Positions 1 to 7,093 of a stretch of DNA of 28,404 nt are shown in pieces (position 1 is the stretch's first letter; each line of letters begins with the position of its first letter). This stretch comes from Candidatus Pacearchaeota archaeon (lineage in GTDB: Archaea; Nanoarchaeota; Nanoarchaeia; Pacearchaeales; GW2011-AR1). Under the pieces are notes generated by a model. That model worked only from the letters and a program-made list of their open reading frames with translations, was not told where the DNA came from and ran no database searches. The translations under genes and the position numbers were made by a program. Location: contig NZAS01000014.1 in assembly GCA_002686195.1 (NCBI GenBank), positions 1 through 28,404 of the forward strand, in the 5' to 3' direction.

Positions 1-1116
1 TTTAGTTAAGTTATATTTCTCTGCTAGTGCACTTACACGGGAAACTAGGTTTCCGAGTTTGTCTGCTAATTCATTGTTATGTCTGTCTATTAGGGCTTGT
101 TCTGAAAAGTCTCCGTCGTCTCCAAATGGGATTACTCTTGTTAAAAAGTATCTAATAGTATCTGATTCATATTTTTCTCTTAGTTTTAGAGGAGATGTTA
201 CATTTCCCAAACTTTTGCTCATTTTCAGTCCGTCTATTGTAAGGAAGCCGTGAACAATAACCTCTTTTGGTAAGGGTAGTCCAGCTGATAATAGCATACC
301 TGGCCAAATACCTGTATGGAATCTAAGCATGTCTTTTCCAACTACATGTATATCTGCTGGCCAATATTTTTCATATTTTTTGTCTGGAAATCCAATTCCT
401 GTTAAATAGTTGGTAAGTGCGTCTGGCCATACATACATTACTTGATCCTTGTCATTTGGAACAGGAATTCCCCAAGGCAATTGTTTTTTATCTCTTGAAA
501 AGCTTACATCTGTTAGGCCGTCTTCAATTAGAGAAAGAAAGTCATTTTTCCATTTTTTTGGATAGATTTTCAATTTATCTTTTTTAATAAGTTCTGTAAT
601 TTTATCGGAGTATTTTGATAGTTTGAAGAAATAGTTCTCTTCTTCAATTATTTCTATATTAATGTTTGGGTGATTTGGACATTTTCCGTCTTCTAATTCT
701 TTTTCTGTAATGAATCTTTCACATCCAGAACAGTAATTTCCTTTGTATTTCTTTTTATAGATATCTCCTTTTTTATCCAACAGTTCCCAAATTTTTAAGA
801 CACCTGGCCAATGGTTTTTCTTATCTGTTGTTCGGATGAAGTTATTATTTTTTATATTGAGCGCCTTTGTTAATTCCTTGAAGGATGAAGCGTTTTTGTC
901 TACAAATTCTTGAGGAGAAAGTCCTGCTTCTTTTGCCATTTTATAATTTTTTGAACCGTGTTCATCTGTTCCAGTTAGGAAGAATGTATCAAATCCATTG
1001 AGATTTTTCCATCTCGCTATTACATCTGCTTGAATAATTTCTAGGGCAAAGCCTATGTGGGGCGGCGCATTTGCATATGGTATTGTTGTAGTTATGTAAA
1101 ACTTTTGCTTTGCCAT
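1..1116 (-). CDS. metG: Methionyl-tRNA synthetase, N-terminal part (C-terminus outside window)
   Basis: Class I synthetase that charges tRNA-Met in the cytoplasm. Translating the minus strand from the ATG at 1116 gives 372 codons, open to the window edge. The N-terminus has the HIGH-type motif (YANAPPHIGF). A zinc-binding insertion carries CSGC and, further on, a CPNH pair. The KMSKS loop (GLKMSKSLGN) lies near the lower edge. A TTTAAA box at 1140-1145 is centred about 26 nt before the start, fitting leaderless transcription; it sits just before the end of the neighbouring minus-strand gene. The anticodon-binding domain is only begun. G and C are roughly balanced on the plus strand, unlike many neighbours. 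The family call is firm; the gene is cut only by the window. Confidence 0.96.
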   Translation of the reverse strand, partial: MAKQKFYITTTIPYANAPPHIGFALEIIQADVIARWKNLNGFDTFFLTGTDEHGSKNYKMAKEAGLSPQEFVDKNASSFKELTKALNIKNNNFIRTTDKKNHWPGVLKIWELLDKKGDIYKKKYKGNYCSGCERFITEKELEDGKCPNHPNINIEIIEEENYFFKLSKYSDKITELIKKDKLKIYPKKWKNDFLSLIEDGLTDVSFSRDKKQLPWGIPVPNDKDQVMYVWPDALTNYLTGIGFPDKKYEKYWPADIHVVGKDMLRFHTGIWPGMLLSAGLPLPKEVIVHGFLTIDGLKMSKSLGNVTSPLKLREKYESDTIRYFLTRVIPFGDDGDFSEQALIDRHNNELADKLGNLVSRVSALAEKYNLTK

Positions 1117-1146
1117 AAGAAAAAAGAGAAAAGAAGGTATTTAAAA

Positions 1147-1521
1147 TTAAGCAACAAGGCGTTGCATTTGTGCATCTACATATATTTCTAGACCATCAGA
1201 ACGTTCTCTTTCATACAGCCCTTCATCTTTCTTAATTGGTCCTTGGTATATATCACCCCAAGGCATTTGCGTAGGGCCCATATAAGGTGCATTGAATGTA
1301 ATTAATTTGTATTGTAGTCCATGAGATTTTGGAACGCTTCCATTAGTTCTTACGCTTAATTCATCTATAGGTTGAGCTTTTTCTACTAGCCTTTGTTGTA
1401 TCTTTCTCATTGTACGAGGATCATTGATGATCACTACAGACCAATTATGTGCTTGGGGATTTGGGGTAGAGTTAACATTCCACCTTATTTGTCTATGTGT
1501 CTTAAGTTGTTTCCCTGCCAT
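1147..1521 (-). CDS. Hypothetical protein, 124 aa
   Basis: I do not recognise this family. The product is soluble-looking, with no signal peptide, membrane segment or cysteine cluster. It is basic at the N-terminus and has a mixed alpha/beta-like pattern. The start at 1521 is supported by a TATTTAAG box centred about 26 nt upstream (near 1547), the leaderless spacing used throughout the window. It ends 30 nt before the methionyl-tRNA synthetase start on the same strand, and the synthetase TATA box lies in that gap, so the two are probably separate transcripts. Upstream, in the divergent gap to L15e, lies a twin-hairpin element. A dedicated promoter and an intact frame make it likely to be real. 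Confidence 0.7.
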   Translation of the reverse strand: MAGKQLKTHRQIRWNVNSTPNPQAHNWSVVIINDPRTMRKIQQRLVEKAQPIDELSVRTNGSVPKSHGLQYKLITFNAPYMGPTQMPWGDIYQGPIKKDEGLYERERSDGLEIYVDAQMQRLVA

Positions 1522-1567
1522 TCTTTTCTTGATTTGTTTTGGTATTTAAGAATTGTTATAGCAAAGT

Positions 1568-1612
1568 TTAAAGATTAAAAATCTTTAACTCATTCCTTTC
1601 TTACGAAAGGAA
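1568..1612. repeat. Twin-hairpin element, copy 1
   Basis: Two perfect hairpins lie back to back. TTAAAGATT (1568-1576) pairs with AATCTTTAA (1580-1588) around an AAA loop. After a 4-nt spacer, TTCCTTTC (1593-1600) pairs with GAAAGGAA (1605-1612) around TTAC. They fill the gap between the divergent 1521 and 1644 starts and end at the L15e TATA box. A structure with the same order and related arm sequences occurs at 24892-24938. Function is unknown. Confidence 0.5.
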
Positions 1613-1623
1613 GATTTAAAAAG
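1613..1623 (+). promoter_or_regulatory. TATA box of L15e
   Basis: TTTAAAAA at 1615-1622 is centred about 25-26 nt before the L15e ATG at 1644, the archaeal TBP/TFB spacing for a leaderless mRNA. The twin hairpin ends directly upstream. Confidence 0.6.
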
Positions 1624-1643
1624 CAAAATTTGTAGAGATAAAC

Positions 1644-2213
1644 ATGACAAAAGGATTATCGCATTATATAAGGGAAGCGTGGAAGAAGCCTGATAAGGAG
1701 GCTATGCATTCGCGTTTGATTAAATGGAGAGCTGGGCAAGCGATTGAGAAAGTTGAGAAGCCTTTGAGGTTAGATAGGGCTAGGGCTTTGGGATATAAGG
1801 CTAAGCGTGGTTTTGTTGTTGTTAGAGTTAGATTGAATCGTGGAGGAAGAAAGAGGGAGAGAAAAGGAGTTAAAGGAAGAAAGACAAGGAAGCAGACAAA
1901 TAGAAAGACTTTGAAGATGAATTATAAGTGGGTTGCTGAGATAAGGGCTGCTCGTAAGTATAAGAATCTTGAGGTGTTGAATTCATATAATATTGGGAAA
2001 GATGGGAAGCATTATTTTTATGAGGTTATTTTAGTGGATCCTTCTAAATCTGAAATTAAAAAAGATAGGACAACTAAGTGGATTGTTAATAATAAGAAAA
2101 GGGCTGAGCGTGGACTCACATCAGCTGCTAGGAAGTCTAGAGGGTTGAGACATAGGACGCCTAAGTTGAAGGTGAGGCCGAGTCAGAGAGCTAATAAGCG
2201 GAGGGGAAAATGA
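1644..2213 (+). CDS. rpl15e: 50S ribosomal protein L15e
   Basis: Archaeal/eukaryotic large-subunit protein that binds 23S rRNA. The 189-residue product has the family's usual length and the basic signature throughout: it opens with a GLSHYIREAWKKP block, continues with RARALGYKAKRGFVVVRVR and a GGRKRER segment, and ends in a lysine/arginine-rich tail. The TTTAAAAA box 25-26 nt upstream places transcription start at the ATG. Codon use is T/G-rich (many TTG, GTT, AGG). The TGA stop overlaps the ATG of the next small ORF (ATGA), implying translational coupling. The family call is secure. Confidence 0.96.
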   Translation: MTKGLSHYIREAWKKPDKEAMHSRLIKWRAGQAIEKVEKPLRLDRARALGYKAKRGFVVVRVRLNRGGRKRERKGVKGRKTRKQTNRKTLKMNYKWVAEIRAARKYKNLEVLNSYNIGKDGKHYFYEVILVDPSKSEIKKDRTTKWIVNNKKRAERGLTSAARKSRGLRHRTPKLKVRPSQRANKRRGK

Positions 2214-2401
2214 TTATAGGTATTAGATCAACAGGATATTATGGAGCTGCTGGGGCTGTATATGTAAATCAAGCGCCTGTTACACCAAGACAAGTACAAC
2301 GAACGAGAAGGGTTACAGATAGAATTGAGCCTGTTTATGCTGTTACAGATAATAGGGCTGTCGGTGATGATCTTGAGAGAAGTTTGGATGTTAGAGCTTA
2401 A
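2210..2401 (+). CDS. Small unknown protein coupled to L15e, 63 aa
   Basis: The start overlaps the L15e stop as ATGA, and the TAA stop overlaps the converging topoisomerase stop by 4 nt, so the frame fills the gap exactly. The product opens with a short hydrophobic, glycine-rich stretch (IIGIRSTGYYGAAGA) and then becomes arginine-rich and hydrophilic. I recognise no family. Coupling to L15e suggests co-expression with ribosomal protein. The coupling and exact fit favour a real gene, but a chance frame of this length cannot be excluded. Confidence 0.5.
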   Translation: MIIGIRSTGYYGAAGAVYVNQAPVTPRQVQRTRRVTDRIEPVYAVTDNRAVGDDLERSLDVRA

Positions 2402-4620
2402 TCTTTCTTTTCCTTGTCTTGTTTTTCTTTCCAGTTGACATCAAATGGGAATTCCCATGGGCGTTTGCCTTTTTTGATTGCTACTAGGATGGGGAGGCCT
2501 TCTTCATTTACCTTGCCTGTGTTTTTGATTAGTGCGTCTGGTGGTAGTGACTGTGTGAATGTGCATTTCGGATAGTTGTTACAGGAGACGAAGTAGCGCT
2601 TTGTTTTCCTTGAGTATGTGATCCTGAGATTGCCGGCTTTGCAGACATGGCAGGGGGCAATTTTGTTTTCTTCTTGCTCTTGTTCTCTGAGGACTGAAAT
2701 GCCTTTTAGAAGGTCTTTGCCGATTTGCTTTTCTTTTATTTTGAATTCTTTTGATATGTCTGTGATTACTTTTTCTGCGTTCTTTACTATCTTGTCTTCC
2801 TTTTCTTTGAAGCCAGAGGATGATTCTTGTATCTTTTCCATTTCTTCTTCCATTCCTTTAGTTAGGTTTTCATCTATGATTATTGAAGAGTATTTTTTTA
2901 GGGCTTCGATTAAGTGTATTCCTAATGGGGTTGCCTTTATTGAACGGCCGTCTAGATATCCTCTGTCAAAAAGGGTGTCTACTATCGAAGATCTTGTGGC
3001 TTTCGTGCCGAGGTTCTTTTTTTCTAATATTGTTATTAAAGAAGTTGGGGTGTATCTTCTTGGGGGTTGGGTTTCTTTTTCTTCTGTTTTGATTGAATCT
3101 ATTTTTACTAAACCAGAGAGTTCTGGAACTTTTGATTCTTCAAGAGTTGCAGGATAGACTTGAGTCCATCCAGGATCTTTTATTTTAAGTCCAGAGGCTG
3201 TGAAAGTTATCTTTGGGTCTTTTGTTGCTTTTAATGTGACACGAGTGTTTTCAGTTATTGCGTCTGGGCAGAAACATGAGATGAAGCGCTTCGCTATGAT
3301 GTTGTAGAGTCTTTGTTCGTCTTCTTTCATTTTGCCTTTTTCCCCTGTAGGATATATGGAAGGGTGAGCAGGATCTGATTTCTTTCCTTCAATTGGTTTA
3401 GGTCTTTTGGCGAGTTTTATTTGTTCTGGGAATTGGGAGACTAGGGCTTTGAGAATTTTCTTTGGTTGAATTTCGTCAGGGATTTTTTGCGATGATGTTC
3501 TTGGATAGGAGATTAAACCATTAAGGTATAGAGATTGGGCAGTTCTTAGAGTTCCAGATGGAGACATTTTGTATAAGCGATAGGCTTCTCTTTGTAGGGA
3601 GGTAAGGTCAAAAGGGTTTGGAGGGGGCAAGGCTTCTGATTTTTTCTTTGTCTCTGCGTTTGCTTCCTTAATATCTTTAAATTTGTCTAAGTCTTTTTTA
3701 TCGAAAATATCCTTGGGATGTTTGAACCTGTGGTTTTCAACTATTGCGAAGACTTGCCAATAGGGCTCTGACTTAAAATTCTTTATCTCGAGTTCACGAT
3801 CTACAATTATTTTTAAGGCGGGGCCTTGGACACGGCCGATTGAAAGGATTTTGAAAGAGCCTGTTGTTTTTATTGCAGACATTAGAGCTCTTGAAAGATT
3901 TATTCCGTAAAGCCAGTCTAAGATGTGCCTTGTCTCACCAGCGTATGCGTGCCCCCAGTCTAGTTCTGGCATTGGTGATTGGAAAGCAGAGACGAGTTCG
4001 GGCTTTGTTAATGTTGAATACTTCATACGCTTTGCAGTTTCTTTATCGCAAATGAATCTTAGGACGTTCCAGCCGATGACTTCTCCTTCTATGTCGTAGT
4101 CCGTTGCGATTATGAATTGTTTTGCTTTTTTGGCTAGTTTTTTTAAGAGATTGTAATAGTTTTTTGTGAAGGCTGCTTTTTTTCTTGAGAAGGAAGGTTC
4201 CCATTCGGTTTCGAAAATTGGCCAGCCTTTTTGTCCTTTTTTGTATGTTAAATTAAATAGGTGTCCTACTGCTGATGCGACAACGATTTTTTCTCCTTCG
4301 TGTGTGACTTCATAATACGCGGCTTTGTTTTCTGAGTATTTGTCTTCTTGACCAAGGGCTTGTGCTATTTTTAGGGCTGCTTGTGGTTTTTCTGTTATGA
4401 TTAAAGTGTATTCTTTTTTTGTGATGTCTTTTGCTTCCCCTTTAGGTCTTGATTTTTTTCTGGGAGATTTTCTTGGTTTTTGTTCTAGCTGTGAAGCAGG
4501 CATTGGTTTTCCAGGGGTTTCTACTGTAGTTAAGTCAGAAAGGGATGGTTTTGGTTTGACTGGTTTCTCAACTGTTTGTTTTGCGTCTCCTACTGATATG
4601 AAGTCTTTTACTGCTGGCAT
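2398..4620 (-). CDS. topA: DNA topoisomerase I, type IA
   Basis: Type IA topoisomerase that relaxes negative supercoils by cleaving one strand through a 5'-phosphotyrosine. The 740-residue product has, in order: a polar, lysine/proline-rich N-terminal extension of about 70 residues not needed for the core; a TOPRIM domain from about 71 (YTLIITEKPQ) with the acidic DxDxE triad at D174, D176 and E178; the catalytic tyrosine in SYPRTSS (Y372); and a C-terminal four-cysteine zinc ribbon (CHVC, then CNNYPKC). I see no helicase domain, so it is not reverse gyrase, which argues against hyperthermophily. It converges with the L15e-linked ORF, overlapping by 4 nt. Minus-strand codons are A/C-rich, mirroring the T/G-rich plus strand. 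Confidence 0.96.
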   Translation of the reverse strand: MPAVKDFISVGDAKQTVEKPVKPKPSLSDLTTVETPGKPMPASQLEQKPRKSPRKKSRPKGEAKDITKKEYTLIITEKPQAALKIAQALGQEDKYSENKAAYYEVTHEGEKIVVASAVGHLFNLTYKKGQKGWPIFETEWEPSFSRKKAAFTKNYYNLLKKLAKKAKQFIIATDYDIEGEVIGWNVLRFICDKETAKRMKYSTLTKPELVSAFQSPMPELDWGHAYAGETRHILDWLYGINLSRALMSAIKTTGSFKILSIGRVQGPALKIIVDRELEIKNFKSEPYWQVFAIVENHRFKHPKDIFDKKDLDKFKDIKEANAETKKKSEALPPPNPFDLTSLQREAYRLYKMSPSGTLRTAQSLYLNGLISYPRTSSQKIPDEIQPKKILKALVSQFPEQIKLAKRPKPIEGKKSDPAHPSIYPTGEKGKMKEDEQRLYNIIAKRFISCFCPDAITENTRVTLKATKDPKITFTASGLKIKDPGWTQVYPATLEESKVPELSGLVKIDSIKTEEKETQPPRRYTPTSLITILEKKNLGTKATRSSIVDTLFDRGYLDGRSIKATPLGIHLIEALKKYSSIIIDENLTKGMEEEMEKIQESSSGFKEKEDKIVKNAEKVITDISKEFKIKEKQIGKDLLKGISVLREQEQEENKIAPCHVCKAGNLRITYSRKTKRYFVSCNNYPKCTFTQSLPPDALIKNTGKVNEEGLPILVAIKKGKRPWEFPFDVNWKEKQDKEKKD

Positions 4621-4667
4621 TTTATGTTAGAAATGGGAGGAGGTTTGTTTTTAAAGGTTTTGGGTTT

Positions 4668-5264
4668 TCAGATTTCAATAATTCTGCCTTCTCGTCCGAC
4701 GTTAATTACTTTCGTTGAACCTATGAGCTCTTCGATGCCGGAGCCTTCGTGGATGTGGCCGTGTAAGAGGATGTCTGGGCTGAAAGTTTTAATTGCTTTT
4801 GTTACGGCTTTGGAGCCTTCAAATCCTGAGAATTCTGATTTAGATCCTTGAGGATGAGCATGAGTTAACATGATTTTCTTTTTTACTGAGCCGAGGCCAG
4901 AGTGGGCTTTTTTTAGGGTTTCTAGGATTTCTGAATCTGTTGATTGGCCTGGGCCTGGGCCTTCTGCTCCGCCGGCTCCGAAGAATCCGATGTCTTCATA
5001 TACTGCTGAGTAGCCGTGGATGTTTCTTACTCCGTAGAAGTTTGCTAGAAAATCTGTTGTTGCAAATGAGTCCCAGTTTCCTGGTAATATTAGGACGTGC
5101 TTTTTTTTGTCTTTGAATGGTTTAATTAGGTTTTTTGTTTCTGAGAAGCCTGTTATGTCTCCGCATAAGATGACTAGGTCTACGTTTTCTGTTGATGCTT
5201 TTTGTGCTAGTTTTTCAACTAGCTTTGATTCTCCGTGGATGTCGGATGCTGCTAGGATTTTCAT
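4668..5264 (-). CDS. Calcineurin-like metallophosphoesterase
   Basis: A 198-residue binuclear-metal phosphoesterase of the small archaeal type (MJ0936/YfcE-like). Metal-binding motifs occur in order: SDIHG at the N-terminus (D8, H10), CGDITG, PGNWDS, LTHAHPQG and a C-terminal HGHIHEG. The substrate cannot be read from sequence; family members act on cyclic nucleotides or other phosphodiesters. The start at 5264 has a TTATAA box centred about 25-26 nt upstream, which sits inside the inverted repeat GGGTTA-6-TAACCC. The G-rich face of a C-run motif lies immediately beyond that box. Confidence 0.88.
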   Translation of the reverse strand: MKILAASDIHGESKLVEKLAQKASTENVDLVILCGDITGFSETKNLIKPFKDKKKHVLILPGNWDSFATTDFLANFYGVRNIHGYSAVYEDIGFFGAGGAEGPGPGQSTDSEILETLKKAHSGLGSVKKKIMLTHAHPQGSKSEFSGFEGSKAVTKAIKTFSPDILLHGHIHEGSGIEELIGSTKVINVGREGRIIEI

Positions 5265-5283
5265 ATAAATAAAGAAAAAAGAA

Positions 5284-5301
5284 GGGTTATAAAGTTAACC
5301 C
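5284..5301. promoter_or_regulatory. TATA box inside an inverted repeat
   Basis: GGGTTA (5284-5289) and TAACCC (5296-5301) form a perfect 6-bp inverted repeat with a 6-nt spacer overlapping the TTATAA box of the phosphoesterase gene (start 5264, about 25 nt away). A repressor binding here would block TBP. The operator role is inferred. Confidence 0.4.
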
Positions 5302-5313
5302 ACCCTCCCTCCC
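5299..5313 (-). other. Four-tract G-quadruplex motif (copy 1)
   Basis: The plus strand reads CCCACCCTCCCTCCC, so the minus strand is GGGAGGGAGGGTGGG, a textbook four-tract G-quadruplex sequence with single-base loops. It lies just upstream of the phosphoesterase TATA box. Related C-run motifs preceded by TAACCC occur at 13954 and 19122. Confidence 0.6.
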
Positions 5314-5441
5314 GAAGCCCAATTATGCAATCCACAGTAAAGCCAATTATTATCATAATACAAGACTATTGTGATAATTACTTTTTTTGGGAAAGATTAA
5401 AAACTCTAAGGATTATATTATTTTATGGAACCAAGAGGATC

Positions 5442-5999
5442 ATGAGGAGTAGAAGGGGCAAGTGGGCGATTTGGGTCGGCGTAGTTTTGATAGTTGTTTT
5501 AGTGGTTGCGTTGTTTTTGTATTTTGCTTTGAAAGGGCCGAATTATGATGATTTGTATTCTGGAGAGATTCTTCCTAATCCTGCTGAGGGTTTGAGTGTT
5601 GAGGAGGCAGTTGCTCAGTTTGATGAGAGTTTTGTTTATTATTTACTTGTTAGTATTAAGGCGTATAATTTGCATGATCCTCCTTTAAGCGATAACAAAC
5701 CGAAGATTGAATTTCTGATTGATTCAGATGTTTACAATGCGGTTGTTGATGATGGAGAAATTTTGGTTGAGAGGGGGCAGATTGATAATGAAGACATGAC
5801 AATTTCTACTACGACTGAAGAGGCTGTCTTAATGGTGCAGGATGAGAATTATATTCAGGAGTCTTTTATTTCTGAGAGATCATGGGCTGAGTTGAAGGCT
5901 GAGAAGTCAACGTTATTTGCTAAAGGGTATTTGGGTTTATACACTGAATTGACAGGACAGAGTATTACTGGTGGAGTTGTTAGAATTTATCTGGAATAG
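5442..5999 (+). CDS. Membrane-anchored protein of unknown function, 185 aa
   Basis: I recognise no family. From the ATG at 5442 the product has a short basic cytoplasmic end (MRSRRGKW), one membrane segment over about residues 8-30 rich in V, L and I, and an acidic, probably extracytoplasmic domain of about 150 residues. The frame is open from an earlier ATG at 5325, but that adds 39 residues of unusual composition. The ATTATATTA box at 5412-5420 lies about 26 nt before 5442 and supports the shorter form. A conserved hairpin (6012-6045) follows the stop by 12 nt. Confidence 0.7.
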   Translation: MRSRRGKWAIWVGVVLIVVLVVALFLYFALKGPNYDDLYSGEILPNPAEGLSVEEAVAQFDESFVYYLLVSIKAYNLHDPPLSDNKPKIEFLIDSDVYNAVVDDGEILVERGQIDNEDMTISTTTEEAVLMVQDENYIQESFISERSWAELKAEKSTLFAKGYLGLYTELTGQSITGGVVRIYLE

Positions 6000-6011
6000 T
6001 TTATTGATTGG

Positions 6012-6045
6012 AATTGGACAATTCCCTGAGAGAGGGTTTGTCTTA
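6012..6045 (+). repeat. AATTGGACA hairpin, copy 1
   Basis: The invariant AATTGGACA box is at 6012-6020. Stem GACAA (6017-6021) pairs with TTGTC (6038-6042), with an inner CCCT/AGGG helix around a GAGAG loop. It starts 12 nt after the stop at 5999 and is followed by a T-rich stretch, which would suit a 3'-end or termination role. Confidence 0.6.
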
Positions 6046-6160
6046 TTTTTATTTGTATTTCTGGAGTAGTGTTTTGTTACTTTTTGAGATGACAAAATGG
6101 CAGAAAGGTTTAAAAGTAAAAGTATGGCTGTAATATATAGGTTATATAATATATATCAAA

Positions 6161-6439
6161 ATGGCAATAAAAGACAAAGACAATTTCGACATATTTTTTA
6201 GGCGGAAGCCGGCGATGATGCTTGTGGCTTTGAAGAAAATAGCGAGGGCAAGGTATGGAAGTATTCTCGCTAAAGAAGTAGATTGTACATATAGTCATGC
6301 TGTGAAGATTTTGCAGCAATTAGAAGCTTTGAGCTTGGTGAGTTTTGAGAAGAAGGGAAGGATAAAGTTGATTAAGTTGACTAAAAGAGGGCAGGAGATT
6401 GCTGATAATATTGAGAACGTGAAGAGAGTTATTAGTTAG
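6161..6439 (+). CDS. Winged helix-turn-helix DNA-binding protein, 92 aa
   Basis: Small transcription-regulator-like protein. After a basic N-terminus the region from about residue 25 has the winged-helix pattern: a helix, a turn with ILAKEVDCTYSHAVKIL as the likely recognition segment, an EALSLVSFEKKGRIK wing and a closing LTKRGQEIADNI helix. This resembles MarR/PadR-type or archaeal single-domain wHTH proteins. Two AT-rich boxes precede it: GGTTTAAAAG near 6109-6117, and TAATATATA near 6130-6138 at leaderless distance. The TTATATAATATATAT tract just before the start could be an operator. Target genes are unknown. Confidence 0.75.
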   Translation: MAIKDKDNFDIFFRRKPAMMLVALKKIARARYGSILAKEVDCTYSHAVKILQQLEALSLVSFEKKGRIKLIKLTKRGQEIADNIENVKRVIS

Positions 6440-6497
6440 GAACAAAAGGTTTATATTCTAAAAGCAACTGTGTATCTGCATTATTTAAGGTGTGTTT

Positions 6498-6806
6498 ATG
6501 GAATTTTGTAATAAATGTGGAGGTATGATCTTGTTGAAAGATGGAAGAGCTGCTTGTATGAGCTGTGGTTATAAGCCGAAGAAGACTCCTAAGATTCAGG
6601 CTTCTGAAAAGCTTCAGAATGAAGAAGCTATTGCTGTGATTAAGGAAGATGCTGATGAGACTTATCCTGTTATTGATATGAAATGTCAGAAATGTGATCA
6701 TAAGAAGTCTTATTTTTGGACAAAGCAGACTCGGGCTGCTGATGAGTCAGAAACTAAGTTCTATAAGTGTGTTAAGTGTAAACATACTTGGAGAGAGTAC
6801 AAGTAA
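6498..6806 (+). CDS. tfs: Transcription factor S (TFIIS/RPB9-like cleavage factor)
   Basis: Induces transcript cleavage in backtracked archaeal RNA polymerase. The 102-residue product has an N-terminal zinc ribbon (C4, C7, C20, C23), a linker and a C-terminal TFIIS zinc ribbon (C63, C66, C91, C94). The latter includes the catalytic acidic hairpin: D82-E83 within QTRAADESETKFYKC. The frame also opens at a GTG at 6492. I prefer the ATG at 6498 because an AAGGTG ribosome-binding site lies just before it and the zinc-ribbon cysteine then falls at residue 4, as is usual. A GGTTTATATT box is near 6448-6456, giving a short leader. tRNA-Lys follows 36 nt downstream. Confidence 0.95.
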   Translation: MEFCNKCGGMILLKDGRAACMSCGYKPKKTPKIQASEKLQNEEAIAVIKEDADETYPVIDMKCQKCDHKKSYFWTKQTRAADESETKFYKCVKCKHTWREYK

Positions 6807-6842
6807 CATTTAAAACTCTTTATTTCTCTAAAATATTAATAT

Positions 6843-6917
6843 GGCTCTGTAGCTCAGTCTGGTTAGAGCACTGGACTCTTAATCCAGGTGTCGTGGGTTC
6901 AAATCCCATCAGGGCCA
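6843..6917 (+). tRNA. tRNA-Lys (CTT)
   Basis: Full cloverleaf. Acceptor GGCTCTG pairs with CAGGGCC (one G-T pair) plus discriminator A. The anticodon stem is CTGGA/TCCAG with loop CTCTTAA and anticodon CTT at 6878-6880. The T arm is GTGGG-TTCAAAT-CCCAT (the outermost pair is G-T). CCA is not encoded. A TTTAAA box (6809-6814) overlaps the end of the TFS gene, about 30 nt upstream. The last 13 bases and the sequence beyond are duplicated downstream. Confidence 0.96.
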
Positions 6918-7085
6918 TTAGGGATTTGAACACTCAGCAGAATCAGAGATTCCGCTGTGCCCTCGCTTCTCACGAAGCTACGGGAATCCCATCAGGGCCA
7001 TTAGGGATTTGAACACTCAGCAGAATCAGAGATTCCGCTGTGCCCTCGCTTCTCACGAAGCTACGGGAATCCCATCAGGGCCATT
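6905..7085 (+). repeat. 83-bp tandem repeat seeded by the tRNA-Lys 3' end
   Basis: Two identical 83-bp units (6905-6987, 6988-7070) and a 15-base third start (7071-7085). Each begins CCCATCAGGGCCA, the 3' end of tRNA-Lys. Within each unit GGGATT...AATCCC can close an outer stem around two hairpins: CAGC-A-GAATC/GATTC-C-GCTG, and GCTTC-TCAC-GAAGC. The units contain no gene. They could be scars of repeated integration at the tRNA or a structured RNA; no integrase is visible. Confidence 0.9.
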
Positions 7086-7093
7086 TCATTAAA

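Noticed and set aside
2618..3157. 179-aa plus-strand ORF inside topA
   Set aside because: It is antisense to conserved topoisomerase sequence and arises from the T/G-rich strand bias, as do similar long ORFs opposite PolB, the MFS gene and MetAP.
2398..4620. Reverse gyrase
   Set aside because: The protein has only the type IA topoisomerase part and no helicase domain.
5325..5441. Longer N-terminus for the membrane-anchored protein
   Set aside because: The TATA-like box at 5412-5420 points to the ATG at 5442, where a normal basic end plus membrane helix begins.
6788..7012. Plus-strand ORF across tRNA-Lys and the repeat
   Set aside because: It is a read-through of a clear tRNA and repeat; the composition is not protein-like.
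6905..7085. CRISPR array
   Set aside because: Only two full 83-bp units exist, with no spacers between them, and no cas gene is present.
7040..7093. Upstream extension of the flippase-like protein
   Set aside because: These codons lie in the tandem repeat; the ATG at 7094 begins the natural basic/hydrophobic N-terminus.
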